Positions 24,165 to 33,616 of a DNA stretch of 44,104 nucleotides are shown piece by piece. Source of the DNA: JAKPQD01 sp029572965. Its GTDB lineage: Bacteria > Bacteroidota > Bacteroidia > Bacteroidales > DTGW01. How positions within the stretch are numbered: the stretch's first letter is position 1; the number at the start of each line of letters is the position of its first letter. The notes under the pieces were generated by a model. The model worked only from the letters and a program-made list of their open reading frames with translations. It searched no databases and was not told where the DNA came from. The DNA is taken from the NCBI GenBank assembly GCA_035374585.1, contig DAOSPF010000026.1, forward strand, positions 1 to 44,104. Reading direction: 5' to 3'. A program made the position numbers and the translations under genes.

Positions 24165-25016
24165 TTACCCCCCAAAAGTACTGAAACTTTCTTTAATAGT
24201 ATGAGGTTTAGCCCTTATTGTGAGCACAGGCACAGGCGATTTGCTGATTATTTGTTGAGCTTCACCATTGATTATCAAATCTGTTATCCCTTCACCATCC
24301 TCGTTTATGATAGATATCATCTCAGCCCTGTTCTCATCAGTATATTGCAATAAACCCTGTATAGGGCTTTTTGCAATAACCGAAGCTGTAACATATTTCA
24401 CATTATTCGTCTTCAGATAATTACATACCTGTGCAACATAACCATTTAAACGGCTAAGTATTTTTTTGTTTTGCGAAGAAGATACCAGCACTACATGCAC
24501 CTCTGCCCCAAAAACAGAAGCAAACAAAGCCGTGTACATCACTTTTTGTCTCGATTCAATAGAGATATCTATTGGCATCACTATTTTCGTAATTTTTTGA
24601 GGAACTGGATGCCTGCGGATAGTAATTACCGGCTTATTGGTAGAACAAACAATCCGATACGCATTGCTCCCAATAAAAAGCTCTTCAAATCCCGAAGCCC
24701 CGTGTGTGGATGCTATAATCAGGCTATCTGCAAAAGCCTGGGCCTGACTGGTAATCTCCTGATATACCTTGCCTTTTTTTATGATATAACTTAATTGAGA
24801 GTTTTCTCCCAAACCAGAACTATACTCCTGAACCAGTTTTGTAAAATTCCTGTCTGCAAATTTGTATTCTTCATCGGAGTTGCCAGGGACATCAGTTTTT
24901 CGCTGTACATACACCAACTGTATTTTTACAGGCAGATATTTAGAAATCATTAAAGCAAACTCCAACCCTTTGAGCGAATCTACCGAAAAATCAATAGGAA
25001 CTATAATATTTTTCAT
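24165..25016 (-). CDS. Tandem universal stress protein (two UspA domains)
   Basis: A 283-residue protein made of two UspA domains. The first (about 1-143) starts KNIIVPIDFSVDSLKGLEFA and holds the nucleotide-binding pattern G-x2-G-x-G(S) in STHGASGFEELFIGSNAYRIV before PVITIR. The second (about 144-270) starts KIVMPIDISIESRQK; its loop INEDGEGITDLIINGEAQQI is degenerate, and it ends in SPVPVLTIR. Thus one ATP-binding site appears complete and one not. Such proteins act in stress and starvation responses. It lies upstream of the GldA-like gene and is probably co-transcribed with it. The 470-bp region upstream separates it from the divergent SusC gene. Confidence 0.9.
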   Translation of the reverse strand: MKNIIVPIDFSVDSLKGLEFALMISKYLPVKIQLVYVQRKTDVPGNSDEEYKFADRNFTKLVQEYSSGLGENSQLSYIIKKGKVYQEITSQAQAFADSLIIASTHGASGFEELFIGSNAYRIVCSTNKPVITIRRHPVPQKITKIVMPIDISIESRQKVMYTALFASVFGAEVHVVLVSSSQNKKILSRLNGYVAQVCNYLKTNNVKYVTASVIAKSPIQGLLQYTDENRAEMISIINEDGEGITDLIINGEAQQIISKSPVPVLTIRAKPHTIKESFSTFGG

Positions 25017-25487
25017 CCGTAAATAATTTTTTTAATAAGGTCGGATGGAACTCGCATGATGAATTTTCATCCTTGTTTGTGTTTAACGAATCATGCTCGT
25101 TTCATAACTTTAAATATTTAAGTTTTTTGAAGACTTATTTTTGAGCTAAAATAAACATTAATTTTTGTAATTGAATCAAACAGGCAAAATATTCACAGCC
25201 AGAAATGCCTGAATAAAAATCCAAACAATAAAAAATATACGGTTTTTTTTGACGAAAATGAAATTTTCAATGATAAAATATGAAAATTTTTCTTACGAAG
25301 TGTAAAAATAACAATTAGCCGTCAGAAAAGGATAATTGTTAATATAACCATATCATTTTTAACATATTACAAGCCTTTAAAAATCTATTTTAACAAGCGC
25401 TGAATTGCATTTATTTTTTTGTTCGTATATTTTTGGCTCAGAAAATCTTAAAATTTTTTAACTTAACTATAACTAAACATTCAGCTA
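25017..25487. other. Divergent intergenic region before the SusC gene
   Basis: A very AT-rich gap of 471 bp between the divergent universal-stress and SusC genes. It contains the SusC promoter at 25405-25435. There is a short inverted repeat (GCATGAT near 25056 and ATCATGC near 25091), which might be an operator. No frame of note and no other repeat is seen. Confidence 0.5.
25405..25435 (+). promoter_or_regulatory. Promoter of the susC-susD genes
   Basis: TTG (25405-25407), a 20-nt spacer and TATTTTTG (25428-25435) fit the Bacteroidetes -33/-7 consensus. The start point would be near 25443, about 45 bp before the ATG of the SusC gene. Confidence 0.7.
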
Positions 25488-28400
25488 ATGATGAGAAAAA
25501 TTGCATTTTTATTGGTGTTTCTCTTTAGCACTGTTGTGGCTTTTAGCCAAACCAGGACTATTAAAGGGAAAGTAATTGATGAGTCAGGGTCAGGTTTACC
25601 TGGGGCTACCGTTCAATTAAAAGGTACTCAAAAAGGTTCTGTAACTGATGTTGATGGAAATTATTCTATTGTTGTCCCAACCGAAGGCGGCACTTTAGTA
25701 ATTTCTTATGTTGGATACAGCAGCCAGGAAGTTACAATTGGTCAATCAGACGAAATCAATGTTAACCTTGCCCTTGATGTTCAAAATCTTGAACAAGTTG
25801 TGGTTGTAGGATATGGCGTACAGAAAAAGAGCCTTGTTACTGGTTCTATTTCTAAAATTGAATCAAAAGACATTACAGCTATGCCTGCAACACGTGTTGA
25901 ACAAGCCCTGCAAGGGAAAACCTCAGGCGTTTACATTGCTCAAAGCTCGGGTACCCCTGGTGGCGCTATGTCTATTAAAATCCGTGGTAACAGTTCTGAC
26001 GGAAAAAATGACCCAATCTACATCGTAGACGGTATTAAAACCGGGAGCATTGATTTTCTTGCCCCTAATGATATTGAATCTATTGAAATATTAAAAGATG
26101 CTGCTTCTTGTGCTATTTATGGTGCCGAAGGCGGTAATGGCGTTGTTATTATTTCAACTAAAAAAGGCTCTTCAAGCAGTTCTATTATCGAATACAAGTA
26201 TCAACACGGTTGGCAAAATGTAGCCAATACCATCAAAATGATGAACGCTTCACAATATGTCAAATATCAGAAAGAAGCTGCTTTAATAGAAAATAATGCC
26301 AGACATTATGCTAAAATAAATGCCCTTGACTCTATCAATGGTACCAACTGGATGGATGAAATATTTAACCAGGCACCAAGCGACGAACACAGTATTCTTA
26401 TTTCTTCAGGCTCTGAAAAAGCTACTTATCTTTTAAGTGCATCTTATCTGGACCAGGACGGTATTGTTGGTGGAAGCAAAAACAACTACACCCGTTATAC
26501 ATTCCGCTTCTCTGGTGATGCAAAAGTAAAAAAATGGCTTTCTGTAGGTAGCAATGTAGCTTATACCCAATCTGAAAAACAAAATCTAACAGACAACTCC
26601 GACTTTTATGGTGGCATAATCACCAGCGCCTTATATTTTGACCCTACTGTACCTGTTTATTATAAAGACTCTGCCGAAGTAAATAAACTTTACAGGTATA
26701 ATGATGTTATAATCAACTCATTGGTAAAAAAAGGAGACCAATATTTCCACAATTCAACCATAACCACCGGCGACGTTGCTAACCCTCTGGCAATGATTGA
26801 AAATACACATAACACCACTACTACAAATAAAATTTTGGCTGATGTCCATGCCAGCTTATTTATCATGGATGGATTGAAATTCACTTCAAACCTTGGCCTT
26901 GATTATGCTTTAAGAGTTGACGATGTATTCAGCCCAAAATGGTATTACGATGACACTAACCTGCAAACTAATGATACTCTGGTTACAATTCAAAACACTT
27001 ATACCAAATATTATAAATATTCTTTTGAAAACTATCTTTCATTTGACCGCAGTTTTGGCGACCACTCTTTTAATATTATGGCAGGTATATCTTATGAAAA
27101 TTCAAAGCCTACATTTTTATATGTACAGGGAAACAGGGTCCCATACGGACAACAACAATTTGCTTACGTACACAATGTCAGAAACAACCCCAACCCTGCT
27201 ATTGATGGAGGTATAGGGACACGTGACAACTATGATGGCCTCGAAATTCAAAATTCATACTTTGGACGTATTGGTTATAACTACAAAGAACGTTATATGT
27301 TACAGGCTAACTTCCGTCGCGATGGTTCATCTTTGTTCGGCTCAGACAATGTTTATGGCTTCTTCCCTTCGTTCTCTGCAGGTTGGAATATTGCCCGCGA
27401 AAGTTTCTTTGCTGATAATGTTTCTTTGATAAACACTTTGAAACTACGTGTCAGCTGGGGCCGAAACGGAAACAAACAAGTCCTTCAACCCTTCGGATAT
27501 ACCTCTATTATGAATGTTGAAACCAGTTACGCCTTAACAGATGGGACATTTGCCCAGGGCGCTTATCCAAACAGGCCTGGTAACCCGGCATATAAATGGG
27601 AAACCAGCCAAAGTTTTGATATCGGACTCGATTTAGGTATTTTAAAAAACCGCATTACCATAGGAATTGATTACTTTGAAAAACGCACCAAAGACCAACT
27701 TGGCGAAATGGCTTTAGTATATGACCTCTTAGGCTATAACGCTAAACCTTACGAAAATAGAGGTGAAGTTAAAAACAACGGCGTGGAATTTGACATTACT
27801 TACCGCGAAAACGAAAAAGAATTTAAATATTCTATCACTGCCAATGCATCATATTTGAAAAACAAAGTTCTTTCTTATGGAGAAGACGGCACCAAAAAAG
27901 ATGGTTACAAAATGAATACCGGAGATTTTATAACCAGGTATGAAGCTAACCAACCTGTATGGTACTTTAGAGGTTACAAAGCTATTGGGATATTTCAGGA
28001 CACTGCCGAAATTAACCATTATGGAGCTGTAAACCCAACCACCGGAAACTTCCAACTTTATCAAAAACAAGCAAAACCCGGTGATGTTAAATTTGCAGAT
28101 GTTGCCGGCACCGATGAAAACGGGAAAGTAGTAATGAAACCTGACGGAAAAATTGATGATGCTGATAAAGTAAATATTGGCGACCCAAATCCTGATTTTA
28201 TCTTCGGCCTTAACTTTTCATGCGAATTCAAAGGCTTTGATTTTGGTATGTTCTGGAACGGAGTGGCAGGCAACCAGATTTTCTTCGCTGCTTTCCGTGG
28301 TGACAGGGGTGCTTACAACAAACCCGAAATATACTTCACCGAAAGATGGACAGGCCCGGGCACATCTAATAAATATCCGAGAGCTACATATAACGACAAA

Positions 28401-28688
28401 AACGGTAACTTAGCCGCTAGTACCCTAAATATCTCAGATGGCGATTATATTCGCTTAAAAAGCTTATCATTAGGATATACTCTGCCTAATAACATAACAA
28501 GCAAAATTGGTATCAGCAAACTGCGCATCTATGGCGTTGCTACCAACCTGCTTACTTTTACAAGCTATAAAGGTACAGACCCTGAAATTGGCCAAATGGA
28601 TATGACAACCAACAATTCTTATGGTATCGACCGTGGTTTATATCCTTCTCCTCAAACCTTTACTGTTGGTGTTAACGTTAATTTCTAA
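25488..28688 (+). CDS. SusC/RagA-family TonB-linked outer-membrane transporter
   Basis: A 1066-residue TonB-dependent outer-membrane protein. The signal peptide (MMRKIAFLLVFLFSTVVAFSQ) is followed by the carboxypeptidase-regulatory-like domain (about 24-95, TIKGKVIDESGSGLPGATV). A TonB-box-like segment (EQVVVVGYG) and the plug with IKIRGNSS, PIYIVDG and IEILKDAASCAIYGAEGGNGVVIISTKKG follow. The rest is a 22-strand barrel, ending in the aromatic-terminated strand FTVGVNVNF. It forms a pair with the SusD gene 28 bp downstream. Such pairs import oligosaccharides or peptides too large for porins. No glycoside hydrolase or sensor is in the locus, so the substrate is open. ATG at 25488 or 25491 can be the start. 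Confidence 0.97.
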   Translation: MMRKIAFLLVFLFSTVVAFSQTRTIKGKVIDESGSGLPGATVQLKGTQKGSVTDVDGNYSIVVPTEGGTLVISYVGYSSQEVTIGQSDEINVNLALDVQNLEQVVVVGYGVQKKSLVTGSISKIESKDITAMPATRVEQALQGKTSGVYIAQSSGTPGGAMSIKIRGNSSDGKNDPIYIVDGIKTGSIDFLAPNDIESIEILKDAASCAIYGAEGGNGVVIISTKKGSSSSSIIEYKYQHGWQNVANTIKMMNASQYVKYQKEAALIENNARHYAKINALDSINGTNWMDEIFNQAPSDEHSILISSGSEKATYLLSASYLDQDGIVGGSKNNYTRYTFRFSGDAKVKKWLSVGSNVAYTQSEKQNLTDNSDFYGGIITSALYFDPTVPVYYKDSAEVNKLYRYNDVIINSLVKKGDQYFHNSTITTGDVANPLAMIENTHNTTTTNKILADVHASLFIMDGLKFTSNLGLDYALRVDDVFSPKWYYDDTNLQTNDTLVTIQNTYTKYYKYSFENYLSFDRSFGDHSFNIMAGISYENSKPTFLYVQGNRVPYGQQQFAYVHNVRNNPNPAIDGGIGTRDNYDGLEIQNSYFGRIGYNYKERYMLQANFRRDGSSLFGSDNVYGFFPSFSAGWNIARESFFADNVSLINTLKLRVSWGRNGNKQVLQPFGYTSIMNVETSYALTDGTFAQGAYPNRPGNPAYKWETSQSFDIGLDLGILKNRITIGIDYFEKRTKDQLGEMALVYDLLGYNAKPYENRGEVKNNGVEFDITYRENEKEFKYSITANASYLKNKVLSYGEDGTKKDGYKMNTGDFITRYEANQPVWYFRGYKAIGIFQDTAEINHYGAVNPTTGNFQLYQKQAKPGDVKFADVAGTDENGKVVMKPDGKIDDADKVNIGDPNPDFIFGLNFSCEFKGFDFGMFWNGVAGNQIFFAAFRGDRGAYNKPEIYFTERWTGPGTSNKYPRATYNDKNGNLAASTLNISDGDYIRLKSLSLGYTLPNNITSKIGISKLRIYGVATNLLTFTSYKGTDPEIGQMDMTTNNSYGIDRGLYPSPQTFTVGVNVNF

Positions 28689-28716
28689 ATTCTTAAACCT
28701 TGTAATATTTAGCAAA

Positions 28717-30252
28717 ATGAAAAAAACATATTTATACATAGGAACATTACTTTTCATGCTGGTATTTTGGGCATCTTGCACCAAAGACGATCTTGAAGTA
28801 ACCCCTTCACAGGAAAACCAGGCATCATACTACCAGTATGACGAACAGATTGAAGCTGCCTCATGGGCTTGTTATTCGGGCCTGAAAGTAATCGACCGTT
28901 GGGGGTGGACACAAATAAGCTGGGGCAACTTTACCTCTGACGATGCCCACGCAGGGGGCGAAAGTGACAATGACCAGCCAGGATACCATTCTGCCGACTA
29001 TTTCAGGTGCACTCCTAATGACATGGGTGGCAATCTTGGAAATATGTGGTCAAATACCTGGAAAGGCATTAACAAATGTAACAACCTGATTACCTACATA
29101 AAATCTGTAAAAGAAAAAGATTTTCATCGTCAGGCTGTAGCAGAAGCCAAAGTACTAAAAGCACTATATTACTTTTACCTGGCACGTATGTTCGGAGGAC
29201 TTCCAATTTTTGACAAAGCCCCGGTGCCATCTGATGCTATAACACGCGCTTCGCAGGAAGAAACCTATGCTGCTATCGAAAGATGGCTGAAAGAAGCCAT
29301 TGAGGCCAAGTCCATTGATGGCTCTAAACCAGCATTAACCAATATTAAAAGCGAACGTATCAGTTTAGATGCTGCTAAAGCCCTTTTAGGCAAAGTATTG
29401 ATTTATGAAGCCAGCCTTTTCAACAAAAAAGACAAATATTCAGAAGCAATCACATACCTGTCTCAAGTTAACAAAGAGCTGACTGTAAAATTTCCAGACA
29501 TTTTTGAAAGTGATTTTAACGATGAGTCTATTTTTGAAGTAAACTATACAAAAGTGTTAGGTGCCGGCAATACTTACTATGGCAACTATGAAATACAATT
29601 GTATGGTATTCGTTCGGGCGATGTACAGATTAATGAAAATATAGGCTCTGGCTGGGGATTTAACCAACCATCTAAAGATCTTGTAGCAGCCTTTCAGTCA
29701 CAAAATGACATCATCAGGCTTAATGCCACTGTCATTTCAAGTGATAGTGCACAAAAACTTCATGACAAATTCAAACCCAATGATGTTATAAGCTGGGTAA
29801 ACGAAATCAGCGGATATTGGGACAGAAAACACATCCCCAATCCGACAAAAAGAGGCCCAAGCTGGCAAACATTCGAAAACAACAACATCCTGTTGCGCAT
29901 GGCAGATGTAAAACTGTTGTTAGCTGAAGCTTATAACCGCACCGGAAACGATAACAATGCCCGCATTGAACTAAATAAAGTAAGGGCAAGGGTTAACCTC
30001 CCTGAAGTAACAAGCTCTGGCGAAGAATTATATGCAGCCATAAAACTCGAAAGAAGACTTGAGTTAGCCTTAGAAGGCGAACGTTATTTTGACCTGGTAA
30101 GATGGGGTGATGCTGCAAGTGTTTTAGGCCCTATTGGCTACAACGAAACCAGCGGCCCCGGAATAGCTACCAAAGGCTTATTCCCAATACCTCAGGGCGA
30201 AATCAACCGAAACTCGGGGGCCAATAACCTGACCCAAAACCCAGGCTATTAA
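28717..30252 (+). CDS. SusD/RagB-family surface lipoprotein
   Basis: A 511-residue lipoprotein with a type II signal (MKKTYLYIGTLLFMLVFWASC, Cys21), exported to the cell surface as lid of the SusC channel. The mature part shows the helical SusD fold: RQAVAEAKVLKALYYFYLARMFGGLPIFDKAP is the diagnostic TPR-like segment, and the C-terminus carries RLELALEGERYFDLVRWGDAASVLG and LFPIPQGEINRN. The frame is open to 28621, but that would overlap the end of the SusC gene and remove the lipobox, so ATG 28717 is chosen. The gene ends 8 bp before a strong terminator hairpin (30260-30306), so the SusC-SusD unit is closed there. Confidence 0.96.
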   Translation: MKKTYLYIGTLLFMLVFWASCTKDDLEVTPSQENQASYYQYDEQIEAASWACYSGLKVIDRWGWTQISWGNFTSDDAHAGGESDNDQPGYHSADYFRCTPNDMGGNLGNMWSNTWKGINKCNNLITYIKSVKEKDFHRQAVAEAKVLKALYYFYLARMFGGLPIFDKAPVPSDAITRASQEETYAAIERWLKEAIEAKSIDGSKPALTNIKSERISLDAAKALLGKVLIYEASLFNKKDKYSEAITYLSQVNKELTVKFPDIFESDFNDESIFEVNYTKVLGAGNTYYGNYEIQLYGIRSGDVQINENIGSGWGFNQPSKDLVAAFQSQNDIIRLNATVISSDSAQKLHDKFKPNDVISWVNEISGYWDRKHIPNPTKRGPSWQTFENNNILLRMADVKLLLAEAYNRTGNDNNARIELNKVRARVNLPEVTSSGEELYAAIKLERRLELALEGERYFDLVRWGDAASVLGPIGYNETSGPGIATKGLFPIPQGEINRNSGANNLTQNPGY

Positions 30253-30259
30253 AAAGCAC

Positions 30260-30306
30260 AAAAATGTACTTTGGCTTATATGTAAGTAATGTCAAAGTAC
30301 ATTTTT
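30260..30306 (+). terminator. Rho-independent terminator of the susCD unit
   Basis: AAAAATGTACTTTG (30260-30273) and CAAAGTACATTTTT (30293-30306) form a perfect 14-bp stem around a 19-nt loop, followed by more T. It lies directly after the SusD stop. Confidence 0.8.
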
Positions 30307-30317
30307 ATTTTACAAAA

Positions 30318-30348
30318 TTTGCATTTTATACTTTTTAGTTTATCTTTG
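30318..30348 (+). promoter_or_regulatory. Promoter of the CBM9-like protein gene
   Basis: TTTG (30318-30321), a 19-nt spacer and TATCTTTG (30341-30348): the cleanest match to the Bacteroidetes TTTG/TAnnTTTG consensus in the window. The leader to ATG 30403 is about 48 nt. Confidence 0.8.
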
Positions 30349-30402
30349 TATCTATCATTCTATATTAATATGTTTTATTTATTAACTTAAAACTTACAAC
30401 TT

Positions 30403-31272
30403 ATGAAAAAAGTAATGTTTACTCTTCTTGCTTGTGGTTTGGCATTTGGAATGGCAAATGCTAAAGAAATCACAATTAAAAAAGCTGCAACAGCTCCTAA
30501 TATTGATGGAGATATTGAAGATTTTGTCGGGGACGTTCAGGCTATGGATCAGAAAAAAGGTGATGGCCCTCATGACAATACAGCTTCTTTCCAACTAACT
30601 TATGATGACAATTTTGTTTACGTAGCTGTTAAAGTTGAAGATCCTACAATGGATACAGTTCAAAGTGCAAACGTTTGGGAAAAAGACTGTGTTGAAGTAT
30701 TCTTTGTATTGAATGACACTGTTAAAGATGGTACAACTTATTCAAACGGAGCTCTTGGTGCATGGCAGTTAAGAAAAATCTGGGGCGGTGACATGACAGA
30801 CCAACCTGGCAAAGGCTTTAAAGCTGAAGAAGGAGAAATTAAAGGTGGATATACTCAAGAATGGAAACTTTCATGGGACACATTAGCTGCTACAGGATAT
30901 TGGGGTGGTAAACAATTCCGTTTCGAATGCCAAAATGGCGACAATGACGGCTCTGGAAGAAACAGCCAAAATTTCTGGAACAGCAATGCAGATGACCAAT
31001 GGAATACAATTCTTAACCAAGGTACTGTTAAACTTGAAACAGCAGTTCCTAGCAGAATCGTATCTGTATCTAAAGGTAAAGCAGCTTTTTCTATGACTAT
31101 TGCTTCTAACGGCATCAATTTCAACAAAGCTGTTGCTGAAGTTAATGTTTATGACATCACTGGTAAATTAGTTATCAAAGCTAACAACACTAACTTTGTT
31201 TACACTACAGCTCTCAGAAACGGAGTTTATGTAGTTAAAGCTGGTAACGAATCTAAGAAATTCATTAAATAA
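30403..31272 (+). CDS. Secreted CBM9-like domain protein with T9SS sorting domain
   Basis: A 289-residue protein. Signal peptide to about residue 20 (VMFTLLACGLAFGMANA). Residues about 24-205 look like a family-9 carbohydrate-binding (DOMON-like) domain: ITIKKAATAPNIDGDIEDF, then FQLTYDDNFVYVAVKVEDPTMD and VWEKDCVEVFFVLND are the expected strand pattern, with Trp-rich parts later. The last 75 residues are a type A T9SS sorting domain (AVAEVNVYDITGKLVIKAN ... LRNGVYVVKAGNESKKFIK). It would be secreted or anchored at the surface to bind glycans. Codon use is strongly biased to GCT, GTT and AAA, unlike its neighbours, and promoter and terminator are near-ideal, so high expression is likely. It follows the SusC/D pair but as its own unit. 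Confidence 0.87.
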   Translation: MKKVMFTLLACGLAFGMANAKEITIKKAATAPNIDGDIEDFVGDVQAMDQKKGDGPHDNTASFQLTYDDNFVYVAVKVEDPTMDTVQSANVWEKDCVEVFFVLNDTVKDGTTYSNGALGAWQLRKIWGGDMTDQPGKGFKAEEGEIKGGYTQEWKLSWDTLAATGYWGGKQFRFECQNGDNDGSGRNSQNFWNSNADDQWNTILNQGTVKLETAVPSRIVSVSKGKAAFSMTIASNGINFNKAVAEVNVYDITGKLVIKANNTNFVYTTALRNGVYVVKAGNESKKFIK

Positions 31273-31297
31273 GTATAACACTTATTAAAAACTAAAA

Positions 31298-31324
31298 GCC
31301 ATCCTTCGGGGTGGCTTTTTTTTT
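31298..31324 (+). terminator. Strong terminator with UUCG tetraloop
   Basis: GCCATCC (31298-31304), loop TTCG, GGGTGGC (31309-31315), then nine T. The seven-pair stem with a cUUCGg loop is very stable. It lies 25 bp after the stop of the CBM9-like gene. Confidence 0.92.
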
Positions 31325-31381
31325 GACCATTGTTTTTAAATAATTTTGGTATTTTATTACCTAAATATCGTAAAAAGCTTT

Positions 31382-31389
31382 TACCTTTG
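31382..31389 (+). promoter_or_regulatory. -7 box of the flavodiiron protein gene
   Basis: TACCTTTG fits TAnnTTTG exactly. No TTTG is seen at the usual spacing upstream. The distance to ATG 31430 is 40 bp, which supports this start over the longer frame at 31346. Confidence 0.55.
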
Positions 31390-31429
31390 CATAAAAGCAA
31401 GTATAGTCGTTCATCAAAATAATATCAAT

Positions 31430-32653
31430 ATGGGACCATCAGTATTAAAAATTACCAAAGATGTATCGTGGATTGGAATCCTGGACAAAGAAATTGTGAC
31501 ATTTGACATAGTCATGGAAACCAAATATGGCACCACGTACAATTCATATTTTATCAATGCTGAAAAGAAAACTATAGTTGAAACAGCCAAAGAAAAGTTT
31601 TCAGCCGAATATTTAGAAAAAGTAAAAGCTGTAGTTAACCCTGCTGAAATTGAATATATCGTTTTAAACCACACCGAACCAGACCATTCGGGGAGCTTAA
31701 AACATTTGTTGGAAATAGCGCCACAAGCTACAGTAGTAGGAAGTGGACAAGCCCTCAACTATTTGTCAGAAATGGTTGGAAAGCCATTTAAAAGCTTAAA
31801 AGTAAAAGATGGTGACGTGCTTGACCTTGGCAATAAAAAACTTCGTGTTATTGGTGCACCCAACTTGCATTGGCCCGACTCAATATATACATGGCTTGAA
31901 GAAGATAAAATATTGTTTACCTGCGATTCTTTTGGGGCACATTTTTGCCATGATGCAATGTTTGATGACCAGGTAGGCAATTACGACGAAGCTTTTAAAT
32001 ATTACTTTGATGTAATATTAAAGCCCTTCAGCAAGTTTATGCTCAAAGCCATAGAAAAGATAAGGCCTTTGCCAATTGAAATAATTTGTAACGGGCATGG
32101 ACCTATACTGCGTTCTACCTGGAAAGAAAAAATAGACAGGTCAGAAAAATACGCTAAAGAATACCTTGAAAAACAGGGTTCTGAGCAGAAAAACATACTA
32201 ATAGCATACGTTTCGGCCTATGGCTATACAAAAATCATGGCAGAAAATATTGCCAAAGGCATCAGAGAAAATAGCAATTACGAGGTAGATGTTACTGATA
32301 TTGAGAACATCCTGCTTGGCGATTTGGACGAAAAACTCACTAAAGCAAATGCAATCATAGTAGGCTCACCCACCATCAATCAAAACACACTTTTGCCGGT
32401 ATATAAACTTTTTGCATTAATCAACCCTATCCGCGACCGCGGAAAATTGGCTGCAGCATTTGGCTCGTATGGATGGAGCGGCGAAGCCGTTGGCCTGATA
32501 GAAAACCATTTGAAAAATCTGAAACTAAAAATCTTTTGTCAGGGTTTAGCCTCTAAATTTTACCCACACAATGGCAAAGCCGAACAATTTATCGCTTTTG
32601 GGAAAACATTTGCCATGGAATTGGCAAAAGAAAAAGTGGTTGAACCAGACTAA
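31430..32653 (+). CDS. Flavodiiron protein (A-type flavoprotein, FprA family)
   Basis: A 407-residue cytosolic enzyme. The N-terminal metallo-beta-lactamase-like domain carries the full di-iron set: His81, Glu83, Asp85 and His86 in NHTEPDHSGSL, His147 in PNLHWPDS, Asp166 in FTCDSFGAHF, and His223 in CNGHGPIL. The C-terminal flavodoxin domain (about 255-400) starts NILIAYVSAYGYTKIMAENI and binds FMN. These proteins reduce O2 to water or NO to N2O with electrons from rubredoxin or reduced flavin. This gives protection in anaerobes. No rubredoxin gene is next to it. The frame is open to 31346, but the ATG at 31430 with the -7 box upstream is chosen. Confidence 0.95.
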   Translation: MGPSVLKITKDVSWIGILDKEIVTFDIVMETKYGTTYNSYFINAEKKTIVETAKEKFSAEYLEKVKAVVNPAEIEYIVLNHTEPDHSGSLKHLLEIAPQATVVGSGQALNYLSEMVGKPFKSLKVKDGDVLDLGNKKLRVIGAPNLHWPDSIYTWLEEDKILFTCDSFGAHFCHDAMFDDQVGNYDEAFKYYFDVILKPFSKFMLKAIEKIRPLPIEIICNGHGPILRSTWKEKIDRSEKYAKEYLEKQGSEQKNILIAYVSAYGYTKIMAENIAKGIRENSNYEVDVTDIENILLGDLDEKLTKANAIIVGSPTINQNTLLPVYKLFALINPIRDRGKLAAAFGSYGWSGEAVGLIENHLKNLKLKIFCQGLASKFYPHNGKAEQFIAFGKTFAMELAKEKVVEPD

Positions 32654-32771
32654 AATATTTAACCCGCTAAGAATTAAAAACATACAAATACAAACATAGA
32701 ATTTAATTCAACAACATTGAGACAAGTACTTCCTTTAAAAAATTTTATCTAAAAAAGCAGGATATTTTTTG

Positions 32772-32779
32772 TACTTTTG
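32772..32779 (+). promoter_or_regulatory. -7 box before the glycogen-synthase-like gene
   Basis: TACTTTTG fits TAnnTTTG and lies 27 bp before the ATG at 32807. It probably drives the glycogen-synthase-like gene and glmS together. Confidence 0.55.
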
Positions 32780-32806
32780 CAACAATTTAGATAAATTATA
32801 CATCAA

Positions 32807-33616
32807 ATGGAACGTACCAAGGTACTTTATATTTCGCAAGAAATAACGCCTTTCCTTCCCGAGACAGAAATGTCTGTTATTGCCCGTACTTTGCCACAGG
32901 GAATCCAGGAACGGGGGAGAGAAATACGTACATTCATGCCACGCTATGGTTGTATAAACGAACGTCGAAACCAGCTCCACGAAGTAATACGCCTGTCAGG
33001 TATGAACCTGATTATAGATAACACAGACCACCCCCTGATAATAAAAGTAGCATCTATACAGGCTGCCCGTATGCAAGTTTATTTCATCGACAATGAAGAC
33101 TATTTTCAACGAAAAGCTTTGCTAAAAGATGAAAATGGCGTTTTTTTCGATGACAACGACGAACGCATGATTTTCTTTTGCCGTGGAGTTTTAGAAACGG
33201 TAAAGAAGTTAAGATGGGCCCCAGATATCATTCATTGTCATGGTTGGTTTACTTCGCTCATCCCTATTTTTATCAAAAAAGGATACGCAGATGACCCTTT
33301 ATTTGCCAATGCTAAAGTGATAACTTCACTCTATGACAATGATTTTTCAGGCAATTTGCATAAAAATTTTGCCAACAAACTATTGTTTGAAGATATTGAT
33401 AAAAATGATGTCAAAATTTTAAAAGAGCCTTCTTACAATAATCTGATAAAATTTGCCGTTGATTATTCAGATGGCATTATTTTTGGTAGTGAAACTATCA
33501 ACAATGAAATTGTCAGTATAGTAAAAGATAGTAAAAAACCTTTTTTGGAATATCAACCTACAGAAGCTATTATAGATAAATATGCTGAATATTACGACAC
33601 TATCATCGAGAAATAG
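32807..33616 (+). CDS. Glycogen/starch-synthase N-terminal (GT5) domain protein, no C-domain
   Basis: A 269-residue protein equal to the N-terminal Rossmann half of GT5 synthases. Seen: KVLYISQEITPFLPETEMSVIARTLPQGIQERGREIRTFMPRYG, then VYFIDNEDYFQRKALLKDENG, then RMIFFCRGVLETVKKLRWAPDIIHCHGWFTSLIP. The K-T-G-L part of the full enzyme start is here ETEMSVIA, so the ADP-glucose-binding Lys is absent. The whole C-terminal nucleotide-sugar half (about 200 residues) is missing, yet the frame ends cleanly, so this is not a simple truncation but a short family. It can hardly act as a glycosyltransferase alone; a regulatory or binding role is possible. It lies 48 bp upstream of glmS on the same strand. 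Confidence 0.8.
   Translation: MERTKVLYISQEITPFLPETEMSVIARTLPQGIQERGREIRTFMPRYGCINERRNQLHEVIRLSGMNLIIDNTDHPLIIKVASIQAARMQVYFIDNEDYFQRKALLKDENGVFFDDNDERMIFFCRGVLETVKKLRWAPDIIHCHGWFTSLIPIFIKKGYADDPLFANAKVITSLYDNDFSGNLHKNFANKLLFEDIDKNDVKILKEPSYNNLIKFAVDYSDGIIFGSETINNEIVSIVKDSKKPFLEYQPTEAIIDKYAEYYDTIIEK

Noticed and set aside
25050..25100. GCATGAT/ATCATGC as a defined operator for the SusC or stress-protein gene
   Set aside because: A 7-bp match in AT-rich DNA with a long spacer is weak; mentioned only in the region note.
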